Notes under the pieces: generated by a model
The model's database searches: none
Told to the model about the DNA's origin: nothing
The model's input: only the letters and a program-made list of their open reading frames with translations
In this document: positions 26,195 to 35,286 of the stretch, piece by piece
Layout of the letters: each line of letters starts with the position of its first letter
How positions within the stretch are numbered: the first letter of the stretch is position 1
Translations under genes and position numbers: made by a program
Source: Sphingomonas koreensis
GTDB taxonomy: Bacteria; Pseudomonadota; Alphaproteobacteria; Sphingomonadales; Sphingomonadaceae
DNA: 64,000 nucleotides
Reading direction: 5' to 3'
NCBI RefSeq assembly: GCF_002797435.1
Contig: NZ_PGEN01000001.1
Location: 2,850,501-2,914,500, forward strand

Positions 26195-26980
26195 TCAGGC
26201 CGCCGTCCAGCCGCCGTCCATCGTATAGTTCGCGCCGGTGATTGCGCTCGCCTCGTCGCGGCACAGGAACACCAGCAGCGCGGCGATCTGTTCCGGTTGA
26301 ACGAACTGTTTGGTCGGCTGCGCGGCGAGGAGCACGTCGTTCATCACCTGCTCGCGCGTCATGTTCCGCGCCTTCATCGTGTCGGGGATCTGGTTCTCGA
26401 CCAGGGGCGTCCAGACATAGCCGGGCGAGATGCAGTTGACCGTCACACCATCGGTCGCGGTTTCCAGCGCGATCGTCTTGGTCAGGCCCGCGATGCCGTG
26501 CTTGGCGGCGACATAGGCCGATTTGTTAGGGCTCGCGACCAAGCTGTGCGCGGACGCGGTATTGATGATCCGGCCCCATTTCGCCGCTTTCATATGCGGC
26601 ACCGCGGCGCGCATCATGTGCCACGCACTGGACAGGTTGATCGCGATGATCGCGTCCCATTTCTCGGGCGGGAAGTCCTCGATCGCCGCGACATGCTGGA
26701 TGCCGGCATTGTTGACGATGATGTCGGGCCCGCCGAGCTCGGCATGGCAGCGCTCGACCATCGCATAGATCGCATCGGGCTTGGACATGTCGGCGCCGTC
26801 GTACAGCGCCTTCCCGCCGCTCAGCGCCTCGAGCCCCGCGCGTTCGGTCTCGATCGCGGCGGCGTCGCCAAAGCCATTGATCATCACGCTCGCCCCCTCG
26901 GCAGCGAGCGCCTTGGCGATGGCAAGGCCGATGCCCGAGGTTGAGCCGGTGACGATGGCGGATTTGCCGGAAAGGAACAT
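26195..26980 (-). CDS. bdhA: 3-Hydroxybutyrate dehydrogenase
   Basis: A 261-aa classical SDR oxidising D-3-hydroxybutyrate to acetoacetate with NAD. The cofactor motif is IVTGSTSGIGLAIAKAL, followed by NNAGIQHV, where the Gln-His (Q95-H96) is characteristic of this dehydrogenase. The catalytic Ser143, Tyr156 and Lys160 lie in the segment TASAHSLVASPNKSAYVAAK. The conserved GYVWTPLVENQI and the C-terminal GANYTMDGGWTA agree. It is probably tied to polyhydroxybutyrate use. The patatin gene starts just upstream on the same strand. Confidence 0.93.
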   Translation of the reverse strand: MFLSGKSAIVTGSTSGIGLAIAKALAAEGASVMINGFGDAAAIETERAGLEALSGGKALYDGADMSKPDAIYAMVERCHAELGGPDIIVNNAGIQHVAAIEDFPPEKWDAIIAINLSSAWHMMRAAVPHMKAAKWGRIINTASAHSLVASPNKSAYVAAKHGIAGLTKTIALETATDGVTVNCISPGYVWTPLVENQIPDTMKARNMTREQVMNDVLLAAQPTKQFVQPEQIAALLVFLCRDEASAITGANYTMDGGWTAA

Positions 26981-26989
26981 GGGGTACTC

Positions 26990-28153
26990 CTAGCTTCGCT
27001 TGGGCGTGAGATCGAACGCGGCGGTGTGTCCGTCAATGATGTTGCTGGCGACGAGACGCGCATTGGCCATCGTCTCCCGTACCGAGAGCCGCCCCGAGTC
27101 CCAATGCTCGCGCATCGACCGGGCTGAGAATTCGAAGTCGCGGCTGCCGCCCTCCCAGGCATTGGCACGGTAGATGAGGTGGACGAGGCTCACCGGTTTC
27201 TCGTCCGCCACCGCGCGAAGCGCGGCGACGTCGGGGTCGTTGTGCAGCTCGGGCGGGAGCTTCGCGAGCACCTTGCGGATCGCCTCGCGCTCCTGGCGCA
27301 ATCGCATCCGTTCGGCCGAGACCTGGCGCGTGCGGCTCGAGAAGCGGATCTCCTTCTCGCGTGCCATCACGTCGGTGATCGTGCGCGGCATCGTCGCGGC
27401 GGACGAGAAGAGATCGACCTGGAACACCAGCATCGGGCAGGTCTGGTGATCGAGCACATGGGTGAGCGGCGTGTTGGAGACGAGCCCGCCGTCCCAATAA
27501 TATTTGCCGTCGATCTCGACCGGCGGCAGCCCGGGCGGCAGCGCGCCCGATGCCATGATGTGGCGTGCGTCGATCCGCTCCTGCGTCGTGTCGAAATAGC
27601 GGAAATTGCCGCTCTCGATTTCCACCGCACCGACCGACAGCCGCACCGTGCCGCTGTTGAGCAGATCCCAGTCGATCAGGGAATCGAGCGTCTCCTTCAA
27701 TGGCCCGCTGTCATAGAAGCTCAGCGCGTCGCAGCTTCCTGGCGGCGAGAAGATCGGCGGGATCCAATGCGGGCGGAAGAAGCCGGGCACGCCCTGCGCC
27801 AGCACCATCGCTGCGGACCATTCGTGCACCGCCTCGCGAATCTCGTCCTGTGGAAAGATCGGGAAGCTCGGCAGCGCGCTCGTCACCTTTTCCCAGAAGG
27901 CAGCGAGCCGTTCGACCCGGCGCTCGGGCGGGTTGCCCGCGACGATCGCGGCATTGACTGCACCGATCGAGATGCCGGCGACCCAGTCGATCTCGATCTC
28001 GGCCTCGGCCAGTTCCTCGATCACCCCCGCCTGATAGCTGCCCAGCGCGCCGCCGCCCTGCAGCACCAGCGCCACGCAATCGGGCAGCGGGAGAGGGCGC
28101 TCGCCTTTCGATCGACGGCCCGATCTGCTCTGTTGCGGTTCGGCATCGGCCAT
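26990..28153 (-). CDS. Patatin-like phospholipase family protein
   Basis: A 387-aa lipid acyl hydrolase. It has the patatin oxyanion motif LVLQGGGALGSYQAGV, the nucleophile GISIGAVNAAIV (G-x-S-x-G) and the catalytic Asp in YWDGGLVSNTPL. The C-terminal part resembles DUF3734, often found in PHB-granule-linked patatins. It lies 9 bp upstream of 3-hydroxybutyrate dehydrogenase on the same strand, which supports a link to polyhydroxyalkanoate or lipid turnover. The ATG at 28153 was chosen for the Gln-rich start before the patatin core. Confidence 0.9.
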   Translation of the reverse strand: MADAEPQQSRSGRRSKGERPLPLPDCVALVLQGGGALGSYQAGVIEELAEAEIEIDWVAGISIGAVNAAIVAGNPPERRVERLAAFWEKVTSALPSFPIFPQDEIREAVHEWSAAMVLAQGVPGFFRPHWIPPIFSPPGSCDALSFYDSGPLKETLDSLIDWDLLNSGTVRLSVGAVEIESGNFRYFDTTQERIDARHIMASGALPPGLPPVEIDGKYYWDGGLVSNTPLTHVLDHQTCPMLVFQVDLFSSAATMPRTITDVMAREKEIRFSSRTRQVSAERMRLRQEREAIRKVLAKLPPELHNDPDVAALRAVADEKPVSLVHLIYRANAWEGGSRDFEFSARSMREHWDSGRLSVRETMANARLVASNIIDGHTAAFDLTPKRS

Positions 28154-28282
28154 ATACGGGTCATGCCGCGCTGCAGCGCGAAGGGCAATGCGGGAATGTG
28201 CAATCGCGCGTTTGCAAATCGGCGTGCAACGTGCGGCAAGCTGGGGCATTGTCGTGTGCAGGAAACAACAGGGGTGCCCGCA

Positions 28283-29191
28283 ATGCGGCTCGACGATCTC
28301 GATCCCAGCGAAAATGTCCGCGACCTGGGACAGGGTGGTGGCGGAGGCGGCTTTGGCGGCGGCGGCAATATCCTGCTCGGGCTGCTGCCGATGCTGCTGG
28401 GCAGCAGGCTCGGCTGCGGCACCATCGCGCTGATCGGTATCGGCGTAGCGCTGTTCATGGCGGTCGGCGGCGGGGGCGGTCTGCTCACCGGCGGCGTTGC
28501 GCCGGGTGGTGGTGGTCAGCAGCAGCAAGCGGGCCAGAACAAGCCATGCGACACGCCAGAGGAGTTGCAGGCGTGCCGGGTGATGCGCAGCACCGAACAG
28601 ACCTGGGCCCCGCTCTTCGCGGCGGAGGGCGCGCGCTATCAGCCACCGGTGCTGAGCTTCTATCAGCGCGGCGTGCAGTCGGGCTGCGGCAATGCCTCCT
28701 CAGCAGCGGGGCCGTTCTACTGCCCGGCGGATCAGGGCGTGTATCTCGACACCAGCTTCTTCCGTGAGCTCGCGACCCGCTTCGGCGCGGCGGGCGATTT
28801 CGCCCAGAACTATGTGATCGCGCACGAGGTGGGGCATCACATCCAGAACATCACCGGGACGATGGAGAGGGTCCGGGCCGCGCAGGCACGGATGAACCGC
28901 GCGCAGGGCAACGCCATGTCGGTGCGGGTCGAGCTTCAGGCTGATTGCTATGCCGGCGTGTGGGCCGCGCGGAACAAGGACCGGCTGGAGGCGGGCGATA
29001 TCGAAGAGGGGATGCGCGCCGCCAATGCCATCGGCGACGATACGCTTCAGCGCCAGGCGCAGGGGACGGTCGTGCCGGAAAGCTTCACCCATGGCACCTC
29101 CGCGCAGCGCATGGAGTGGCTGCGGCGCGGGCTGGCGAGCACCGATGCCAACTGGCTGCAGCAATGCGATACGTTCAGCGGCGCGATCTGA
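28283..29191 (+). CDS. ypfJ: YpfJ-type neutral zinc metallopeptidase
   Basis: A 302-aa membrane-anchored protease. It starts MRLDDLDPSENVRDLGQ, then a Gly-rich run and a single TM helix (about residues 45-65), then a Gln-rich spacer. The catalytic motif is HEVGHH at residues 181-186, with a downstream QADCYAGVWA as likely third ligand (the Zn-protease Pfam family PF04228, by memory). The C-terminal ESFTHGTSAQRMEWLRRGL is the family end motif. It is divergent from the patatin gene. Confidence 0.92.
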   Translation: MRLDDLDPSENVRDLGQGGGGGGFGGGGNILLGLLPMLLGSRLGCGTIALIGIGVALFMAVGGGGGLLTGGVAPGGGGQQQQAGQNKPCDTPEELQACRVMRSTEQTWAPLFAAEGARYQPPVLSFYQRGVQSGCGNASSAAGPFYCPADQGVYLDTSFFRELATRFGAAGDFAQNYVIAHEVGHHIQNITGTMERVRAAQARMNRAQGNAMSVRVELQADCYAGVWAARNKDRLEAGDIEEGMRAANAIGDDTLQRQAQGTVVPESFTHGTSAQRMEWLRRGLASTDANWLQQCDTFSGAI

Positions 29192-29207
29192 TGCGGTCCC
29201 GATCGAC

Positions 29208-29681
29208 ATGAGTGTCGCGTTCCGTCGCGAGAGCGACGAAGAGCATAAAGAGCCGCGCTTCGAGCTGCCGATCCCCGCCGGCCCCAATCTGGTGACTGCG
29301 CGCGGCCTGGCGCTGATCGACGCGCGCGTTGCTGAGCTGGAGGCGGCAATCGCGGCTGAGGCCGAGGACGAGGCGCGCGAGACGCTGCGCCGCGACCTGC
29401 GCTACTGGCATACGCGCCAGACCACTGCCGAGCTGGCGCCGGTGCCGGGCGATGACATGGTCGCGATCGGATCGCGGGTGCGCTTCCGCCTCAATGGCCG
29501 CGAACGCCAGATCGACATCGTCGGCGCCGATGAGGCCGATCCGGCAGCCGATCGCATCGCCTTTCAGGCACCGCTTGCGGCCGCGATGCTGGGCGCGGAG
29601 CCGGGCGAGCATGTCGATTTCAACGGCCGTGCCGAGGCGATCGCGGTGATCGCGACCCAGGCGATCCCGGGCGGCGGCTAG
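29208..29681 (+). CDS. GreA/GreB-family elongation factor-like protein
   Basis: A 157-aa protein with a GreA-type organisation. The N-terminal part, PNLVTARGLALIDARVAELEAAIAAE, is the coiled-coil region, and the C-terminal part, GDDMVAIGSRVRFRLNGRERQIDIVG with ADEADPAADRIAFQAPLA, is the FKBP-like Gre domain. Such short proteins are usually Rnk- or GreA-like factors that bind RNA polymerase's secondary channel. The ATG is at 29208, 16 bp after the protease stop. The precise activity is unknown. Confidence 0.8.
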   Translation: MSVAFRRESDEEHKEPRFELPIPAGPNLVTARGLALIDARVAELEAAIAAEAEDEARETLRRDLRYWHTRQTTAELAPVPGDDMVAIGSRVRFRLNGRERQIDIVGADEADPAADRIAFQAPLAAAMLGAEPGEHVDFNGRAEAIAVIATQAIPGGG

Positions 29682-29994
29682 GTACGCCCGGCTGCAGGCC
29701 GGACGGCCCGACCGGCGTGCTCGCCTCGCTCGACGATCTGGGAGAGGGGGTCTGCACCTCGGGCCATGGCACGGAGGCACATCGACTCGACGATGTCGTG
29801 GCGGATGCATCCCGGTATAGCGCCTCGCTGCAATGTTCGGCAGCCTTCATGCTAAAACGCCGCACGCCGCGCCCGGGGAGTTTGCGGGGCTGCTCGCAGG
29901 CCGGAACGTACGCGGCAAAAAGCGCACAAGGGCCGTTGCATCGATGCGGGAGTGAAGCTAGAGCGACCGCCTTCCGGCAATGCCGGGGTGGAGC
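29682..29994. other. Intergenic region before tRNA-Ala
   Basis: A 313-bp stretch with no convincing gene. A GC-rich dyad (CCGGCTGCAGGCCGG) sits just after the gre-like stop and could aid termination. A leftward reading frame that continues across the tRNA is spurious. Confidence 0.5.
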
Positions 29995-30070
29995 GGGGCT
30001 GTAGCTCAGATGGGAGAGCGCTGCAATCGCACTGCAGAGGTCAGGGGTTCGATTCCCCTCAGCTCCACCA
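29995..30070 (+). tRNA. tRNA-Ala (anticodon CGC)
   Basis: A complete cloverleaf including an encoded CCA: acceptor GGGGCTG / CAGCTCC (one G-T wobble), D-arm GCTC...GAGC, anticodon stem CTGCA / TGCAG with loop ATCGCAC (anticodon CGC, reading GCG), and T-arm AGGGG-TTCGATT-CCCCT. The discriminator is A, then CCA at 30068-30070. It abuts an accessory region, so the 3' end may have served as an attachment site. Confidence 0.96.
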
Positions 30071-30270
30071 GTCCGCCGTGTAAGGCGCTGATTTTCCACG
30101 GAAAAACCTAGCAAGGATATTGCCTCCCCACACTGTGCCCTACAAAATCGTTGGGCTCTTTGCGGAGCAGGGAATCAGCTGGTGATCTCGCCCAAGCCGC
30201 TAAAGCGGCCTCTGCGCAATGCGGAATTCGGTCCTAGCCAACGGCCAATCAGCCGTTGAAAATCCAACTT

Positions 30271-30771
30271 TCAGGATTTGAGGCGCCAGCGAGGCTTGCT
30301 GGAATGTCGTGCGCCATCCACCTTTGAACTGTTCTCCCTGAGCCAGGTTTCGGCGAAGAGATCGCGGTTCGCGACATGGCTGTTCAAGTCCTTCACCACA
30401 CGCGTGAATGCACCGATCAACGTGCCCGGCTCCAAGAATTCGATATCGTCGCCAAGCTCGTCATTCAGCTCACCCAAGGCGATCGTGAGGATCGTCGCGA
30501 GCTTGTTGTCAGCGCAACGGACGGCAAATTCATGCGACTTCAGCGGCAGCGACAGCAGAATCGCAACTGGGTCGCTATTGGTGGCTTCCGCGAACCGGAC
30601 GACCTTGTCGTAGGTTATCTTGCCTCGCCCTGCCTCCAAGTGTTCGTAGGTGCGCAGTGGCATCCCGAGCTCGCGCGCCAGCTCGCTCGTCCGCATCCGC
30701 CGTGCCAGACGGATGTTCCGCAGCGCGGTTGCAAGTAGCGCGGCGTTGATCTCGTCCTGCTCGTTCTTCAC
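30271..30771 (-). CDS. XRE family transcriptional regulator
   Basis: A 166-aa protein with an N-terminal Cro/C1 helix-turn-helix: ALRNIRLARRMRTSELARELGMPLRTYEHLEAGRG is the classical pattern, followed by ITYDKVVRFAEATNSDPVAILL. The rest (about residues 75-166) is a helical acidic domain of unknown role, ending in a basic tail. It stands alone 200 bp after the tRNA-Ala and is likely a remnant regulator of the integrated element. Confidence 0.85.
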   Translation of the reverse strand: MKNEQDEINAALLATALRNIRLARRMRTSELARELGMPLRTYEHLEAGRGKITYDKVVRFAEATNSDPVAILLSLPLKSHEFAVRCADNKLATILTIALGELNDELGDDIEFLEPGTLIGAFTRVVKDLNSHVANRDLFAETWLRENSSKVDGARHSSKPRWRLKS

Positions 30772-31084
30772 GCCTAACCCTCAAACGAACCTGTAACAGT
30801 CCCAGCGTACCTTGTGCCCGCCGTCGCGGCTGCGAAACCGCGCGGACCTGCAACAACCCACAGTAGAATCCTGATTCAGGTGGATGCACCCGCTTTTTGC
30901 GGAAGGTTCTCATTTCGGGCACGATTCTTGGGCGTCGTTCGCGCGGAAACTGGCGGTGTCTGCGCACATTCGGCCGATTTTCGGCGATACGCGGTCAAGC
31001 AACACTCAAATTCTGGTTGGAAGCTGATTCGACTCGGGCCTAGCCCCTCCTTGGCCATGATCGGGTAGGGAGTTGAGCCGTATC
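30772..31084. other. Intergenic region between the XRE and GntR-fragment genes
   Basis: A 313-bp stretch between divergently oriented genes that must hold both promoters. Frames here are short and without recognisable motifs. Nothing else was identified. Confidence 0.4.
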
Positions 31085-31328
31085 ATGAGCAAACGCCAGG
31101 CATCCTTTTCGCGCGTATATACTTCGACGAAATCACAGCTGCGTAGCGCGAAGCTCGCGCCGGGCACACAGCTGCTGGTCAATGAATGGGCGTCCTTACA
31201 CGGAGTAAGTGCTACTCCCGTGCGCGAGGCGCTCGCCAAGCTCGCCGGAGAGACCCTCGTCGAGGACCGCGAACGGCTCGGCTATTTTGTGCCGCTGCTA
31301 TCGTCGATCGAGGTCGCCGGGCTCTACG
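31085..31328 (+). pseudogene. GntR family regulator, N-terminal fragment cut by IS21
   Basis: About 81 native codons starting MSKRQASFSRVYTSTKSQL, then SAKLAPGTQLLVNEWASLHGVSATPVREALAKLAGETLVEDRERLGYFV, the complete GntR/FadR-type winged helix-turn-helix. The IS21 end begins at 31329, so the frame runs on into IS sequence and stops at 31369; the effector-binding C-terminal domain is lost. The missing part is not found on the other side of either IS copy, so DNA was deleted as well. Confidence 0.82.
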
Positions 31329-31398
31329 TGTCAACGGCGGTCGGATTTCAGGCCAGCATGGCGGAGTAAAAGCAGGCCATTGAGGATGAACGCGGACT

Positions 31399-31434
31399 AT
31401 ATGCAAAGGGCCCCGATCGGGGCCCTTTGCATAT
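31399..31434. terminator. 36-bp perfect palindrome downstream of istB (copy 1)
   Basis: A perfect palindrome starting ATATGCAAAGGGCCCC, centred at 31416/31417, lying 19 bp after the istB stop and inside the IS end. It can terminate istAB transcription and also block read-through from outside promoters into the element. The same palindrome is at 42673-42708 in copy 2. Confidence 0.7.
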
Positions 31435-31452
31435 TTGCCGTTTTGCGGCGGG

Positions 31453-32283
31453 TCAGTCGGCGGGGGTGGCCTGGTTTTGCTCCGCCCTGGCAGCGCGGCG
31501 ACGGTGGGCGGATTGCTTCAGGCGGTAGCTGTCGCCGTTCATGGTCAGGATGCTGACGTGGTGAGTGAGCCTGTCGAGCAGCGCTCCGGTGAGCCGCTCG
31601 GACCCGAGGACCTGCGTCCAGTCCTCGAACGGCAGGTTGGAGGTGACGATGGTCGATCCGCGCTCGTAACGCTGTGAGAAGGTCTCGAACAACAGTTCCG
31701 CGCCCGTGGGGGAGAGCGGAACGTAGCCCAGTTCATCGACGATCAGCAGCTTCACGGCGGCAAGCTCGCGTTGCATCTTGAGCAGCCGCTTTTCGTCGCG
31801 GGCTTCCAGCAACTGGTTCACCAGCGCTGCGGCGGTGGTGAACGCGACCGTGAAGCCCTTCTGGCAGGCGGCCAGTCCCAGGGCGAGCGCGGCGTGCGTT
31901 TTGCCCGTGCCACTGTTGCCAAGCGCGATGATGTTTTCCCGGCGCAAGATGTACTCGCAGCGTGCCAGTTCCAGCACGAGCATCTTGTTGAGGCTGGGGA
32001 TGGCCGTGAAGTCGAAGGTATCGAGGCTCTTCACCGCCGGGAACCGGGCAGCACGGATCCGGCGCTCGACCGTGCGGCGCTCCCGGTCGATCAGCTCCAG
32101 TTCGATGAGACGCAGCAGGTAGCGGGTGTGATCAACGCCATCGCGCGCACATTCCCGGGCCAGCTTCTCATACTCGCGCAGGACCGTGGGCAGCTTGAGC
32201 TGCTTGAGGTGATGCGCCAGCAGAACCTGCGGCGTGCCCGCCGTCGTACCGGGCGGCATCTTGTCGTCCGCCGCCCGGCTCAT
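31453..32283 (-). CDS. istB: IS21 helper ATPase IstB (copy 1)
   Basis: A 276-aa AAA+ ATPase that selects target DNA and activates the IstA transposase. Walker A is in IIALGNSGTGKTHAALALGLAACQ and Walker B in VKLLIVDELGYVPLSPTGAELLF, followed by STIVTSNLPFEDWTQVLGSERLTGALLDRLTHH, the IstB sensor region. Its start overlaps the istA stop by 4 bp (ATGA), the normal IS21 arrangement. Confidence 0.96.
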   Translation of the reverse strand: MSRAADDKMPPGTTAGTPQVLLAHHLKQLKLPTVLREYEKLARECARDGVDHTRYLLRLIELELIDRERRTVERRIRAARFPAVKSLDTFDFTAIPSLNKMLVLELARCEYILRRENIIALGNSGTGKTHAALALGLAACQKGFTVAFTTAAALVNQLLEARDEKRLLKMQRELAAVKLLIVDELGYVPLSPTGAELLFETFSQRYERGSTIVTSNLPFEDWTQVLGSERLTGALLDRLTHHVSILTMNGDSYRLKQSAHRRRAARAEQNQATPAD

Positions 32284-33803
32284 GCCGCCAGCTCCGGCAG
32301 GAGAGCGGCGTAGTCGGCGGCGCGCGTCGTCTTCACCTCCATCCTGGGCAGGTGCGGATAGGCGGTTAGATCGAGCCGGGCAGGCCGACGCTCGATGCGC
32401 GCAAGCGCGATCTGCTTGATCGCATCGAAGCCGATCGCACCGATATGGATCGCCTCGTTCACCGCGAAGGTGACCACCTCCATCGGGAGCGCTTCCAGAA
32501 GGCGCAGCACCTGGATGAACTCGCGCTTGCCCTTGTTGCCCATCCGCGCCTCCAGAAGATGGCGCAGATGCTGGAACACCTCGGGCAGATCCCAGCCCTG
32601 AAGTGCGGCGGCCTGGTCAAGGGCTCCAGGCTTGCTCTCGATCAGCGCCAGGTAATGCAGTGGGTTCGCCACGAACATGGCTTCGCCATAGCAGCGCGGA
32701 TGGCGGGCGATCTCCTCGCCGCCGCACAAGATGACGACCTGATCGACGAAGCCCTTCACCACCACGTCCTGGAAGCCGTAGCGGGTCGGAACCGAGTAGT
32801 CGTTGGTCCGGTAGCGCACCAGCGCGGTCGAGGAGACGCGCGCAGCCCTGGTTTCACACGGCTCGAACGTCCCGACCGGCACAGGACACATTGCCGCGAG
32901 ATCGGCCACGAGCCGTTCGCCGATCGTCTGGCTGTGCCGCCCAGCCCGCTCTTCCTGCCGGGCGCGGCAGCGGCGTTCCAGTTCGGCATTGAAGGCATCG
33001 TAGCTCGCCGCGTGCGGGATCGGCACCATGAAGTGCGTTCGGGCGTGCTTCACCAGCCCTTCGACTTTCCCCTTGTCGTTGCCCTTGCCGGGGCGACCGA
33101 AGCGATCCGTGAACAGGTAATGGCTGACCAGACCGGTAAACGCACGGGTGCGCTCGCGCTTACCGTCGCCGCAAATCTTCGCGACCGCGATCGTGGTATT
33201 ATCGTACAGGATCGAGCGCGGCACAGCGCCGAAGAAAGCGAACGCCGACACGTGCCCGTCGAGAAACGCCTCGGTCGTCTCCGCCGGATAGGCCTTCACG
33301 AAGCAGGCGTCCGATTGTGGCAGGTCCATGCAGAAGAAATGCACCTTCTGCCGGACGCCGCCGATCACGCCCACCGCCTCGCCAAAATCCACCTGCGCGT
33401 GGCCCGGTGGATGCGCCAGCGGTACGAACGTCTCGCGGCCGCGCGCCCGGCATTGCCGGACATAATCCTTCACCACCGTGTAGCCGCCACCGTAGCCATG
33501 CTCGTCGCGCAGGCGCTCGAAAATCCGCTTGGCCGTGTGCCGCTGCTTCATCGGCGCCGTCCGGTCTTCCGCCAGGATCCGGTCGATCACCGGCAACAAC
33601 GATCCCAGCTTCGGCTTCGCCACGGGCTTCGTGCGCGTGTAGCCCGGCGGCAGCGAAAACCGGCACATCTTCGAAATCGTTTCACGGCTCAGGCCGAACA
33701 CTTTCGCCGCTTCCCGTTGGCTGTTCCCTTCCACGAACACAAAACGACGAACCGCTGCGTAGACCTCCACGGCAAACATCCCTGGCCGCTCCAAAAGGAG
33801 CAA
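32280..33803 (-). CDS. istA: IS21 transposase IstA (copy 1)
   Basis: A 507-aa DDE transposase. The N-terminal helix-turn-helix is [20 protein letters not shown]. The DDE triad is visible in [13 protein letters not shown] (D), [12 protein letters not shown] (D) and [15 protein letters not shown] (E). The C-terminal segment has a beta-barrel-like DNA-binding region ([20 protein letters not shown]). The reading frame is intact and identical in translation to copy 2, so the element is potentially active. Confidence 0.96.
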   Translation of the reverse strand: MLLLERPGMFAVEVYAAVRRFVFVEGNSQREAAKVFGLSRETISKMCRFSLPPGYTRTKPVAKPKLGSLLPVIDRILAEDRTAPMKQRHTAKRIFERLRDEHGYGGGYTVVKDYVRQCRARGRETFVPLAHPPGHAQVDFGEAVGVIGGVRQKVHFFCMDLPQSDACFVKAYPAETTEAFLDGHVSAFAFFGAVPRSILYDNTTIAVAKICGDGKRERTRAFTGLVSHYLFTDRFGRPGKGNDKGKVEGLVKHARTHFMVPIPHAASYDAFNAELERRCRARQEERAGRHSQTIGERLVADLAAMCPVPVGTFEPCETRAARVSSTALVRYRTNDYSVPTRYGFQDVVVKGFVDQVVILCGGEEIARHPRCYGEAMFVANPLHYLALIESKPGALDQAAALQGWDLPEVFQHLRHLLEARMGNKGKREFIQVLRLLEALPMEVVTFAVNEAIHIGAIGFDAIKQIALARIERRPARLDLTAYPHLPRMEVKTTRAADYAALLPELAA

Positions 33804-33887
33804 CCTTATCCAATGGCCGGCTTTTACACCGCCGCGCTCAGCAAATCACCGGCGCTCCAGTGGCCTGGTTTGTCACCGCCCTGCACA

Positions 33888-34086
33888 CACCCTGCGACAC
33901 AGCTTTGCGACGCATCTGCTCGAGGACGGCGTCGATATCCGCGTCATCCAGGCGCTGCTCGGCCATGCCAAGCTCAACACAACGGCCTTCTACACCCAGG
34001 TCGCGACCAGGACGATGCGCGCGGTCGTCAGTCCACTCGACCGGTTGGCGCTGGCCTCACCCGACAAAGGCGCATCCGACGGCTGA
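33888..34086 (+). pseudogene. Tyrosine recombinase C-terminal fragment
   Basis: About 65 residues reading [39 protein letters not shown] and a tail ending KGASDG before the stop at 34084-34086. This is the C-terminal catalytic part (H-x-x-R, H, Y) of a tyrosine recombinase; the rest, with the first catalytic Arg, is cut off at the IS21 right end. The fragment lies 6 bp upstream of an IS91-type transposase, a pairing known for some IS91-family elements. Confidence 0.88.
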
Positions 34087-34092
34087 GGCGGG

Positions 34093-35286
34093 ATGCGCGC
34101 CTCCATCGAGGTCGCCGACATCTTCCGCGCTGCTGGACCTGTTTACCGCTCGGCGCATGCCGGGCATCTGAGCCTGCACCAGCTCAAGATCATGTCGGCG
34201 ATCGAGCAATGTCGCACCGCGGCGATGGGCGGGCATGTCGAGGCCTGTACCGACTGCGGCCATTGGCGCATCGCCTATAACAGCTGTCGCAACCGGCACT
34301 GCCCCAAGTGCCAGGGCGTCGCCGCACGTACCTGGCTCGCCGAGCGCGAGGCCGACCTGCTGCCGGTCGGCTACTTCCATGTCGTGTTCACGCTTCCCGC
34401 TGAGATCGGCGTCATCGCGTTCCAGAACAAGGCGCTGGTCTACGATCTGCTGTTCCGCACGGCGGCGGAGACGATGCAGATCATCGCCGCCGACCCCAGG
34501 CATCTGGGCGCGCGCATCGGCATTACCGCCGTACTCCACACCTGGGGTTCGGCGCTCACTCATCACCCGCACATCCACATGATCGTCCCGGGCGGCGGCA
34601 TCTCGCTCGACGGGGCAAGCTGGATCTCCGCGCGACCGGCGTTCCTCTTGCCCGTGCGCGTACTCGGCGCGCTGTTCCGCCGCCTGTTCCTGACCCGCCT
34701 GCTCGCGCTTCATGATGCTCGTCAGCTCGGCTTCTTCGGCAACCTGGCGCATCTTGCCGACCGACGGGCGTTCCTGAGGCACCTGTCACCAGTCCGCAAG
34801 AAGCGCTGGGTCGTGTATGCCAAGCCGCCGTTCGCGGACCCGCAGGCGGTGCTTGCCTATCTGTCGCGCTACACGCACCGGGTCGCCATCTCGAACAGCC
34901 GTCTGCTCCGGTTCGACGAGGACGGCGTCACGTTCCGCTACAAGGATTATCGCCGCGACAGTGCTGACCGTCAGCAAGTCATGACGCTGGCTACCGACGA
35001 GTTCATCCGCCGCTTTCTGCTGCATGCCCTGCCGCGCGGGTTCCATCGCATCCGCCACTATGGCCTGCTCGCCAGCGGCACCCGACGGACCAGCCTCGAA
35101 CGCGCTCGCCAACTTCTTGCGGTCGCGCCACCTGCCGTCGAAGACATGCCTGAGGAACAGCCGAACGTCAGGCCGCCATGCCCATGCTGCGGCGGGCGCA
35201 TGGTCATCATCGAGCTCTTCGAACGCCGATATCAGCCTCGCGCACCGCCATCCTTGGCCGTCGTATCCGGGAGCCCGCCGTCGTGA
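34093..35286 (+). CDS. IS91-family transposase
   Basis: A 397-aa rolling-circle transposase. The N-terminal zinc-binding domain has CTDCGHWRIAYNSCRNRHCPKCQ, typical of IS91 and ISCR proteins. The HUH motif is THHPHIHMIVPGGGIS, and the tyrosine region is VLAYLSRYTHRVAISNSRL. A late CPCCGGRM gives a second zinc-like pair. The frame appears complete. Family members move by rolling circle, can carry adjacent DNA, and do not make target duplications; the ori and ter ends were not found by eye. Confidence 0.94.
   Translation: MRASIEVADIFRAAGPVYRSAHAGHLSLHQLKIMSAIEQCRTAAMGGHVEACTDCGHWRIAYNSCRNRHCPKCQGVAARTWLAEREADLLPVGYFHVVFTLPAEIGVIAFQNKALVYDLLFRTAAETMQIIAADPRHLGARIGITAVLHTWGSALTHHPHIHMIVPGGGISLDGASWISARPAFLLPVRVLGALFRRLFLTRLLALHDARQLGFFGNLAHLADRRAFLRHLSPVRKKRWVVYAKPPFADPQAVLAYLSRYTHRVAISNSRLLRFDEDGVTFRYKDYRRDSADRQQVMTLATDEFIRRFLLHALPRGFHRIRHYGLLASGTRRTSLERARQLLAVAPPAVEDMPEEQPNVRPPCPCCGGRMVIIELFERRYQPRAPPSLAVVSGSPPS

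Larger units (their letters stand above)
31329..33887 (-). mobile_element. IS21-family insertion sequence, copy 1
   Basis: A 2559-bp element with istA and istB on the minus strand. Its ends are related: TGTCAACGGCGGTCGG at the left and (reverse complement of the right end) TGTGCAGGGCGGTGAC. A second, inner repeat, GGCGGwGTAAAAGCmGGCCATTG, occurs at 31360-31382 and inverted at 33811-33833, as expected for the multiple terminal repeats of IS21. No target-site duplication is visible (flanks TCTACG and CACCCT). Copy 2 at 42603-45161 has the same length and orientation. Confidence 0.93.

Noticed and set aside
27179..28282. Upstream extension of the YpfJ frame
   Set aside because: The protein family begins at MRLDDLDP (28283); the extension is antisense to the patatin gene.
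29620..30114. Leftward frame of 164 codons across the tRNA, with the phrase GAEGNRTPDLCSAIAALS
   Set aside because: This is the well-known artefact of translating the antisense strand of a tRNA; the tRNA fold is complete.
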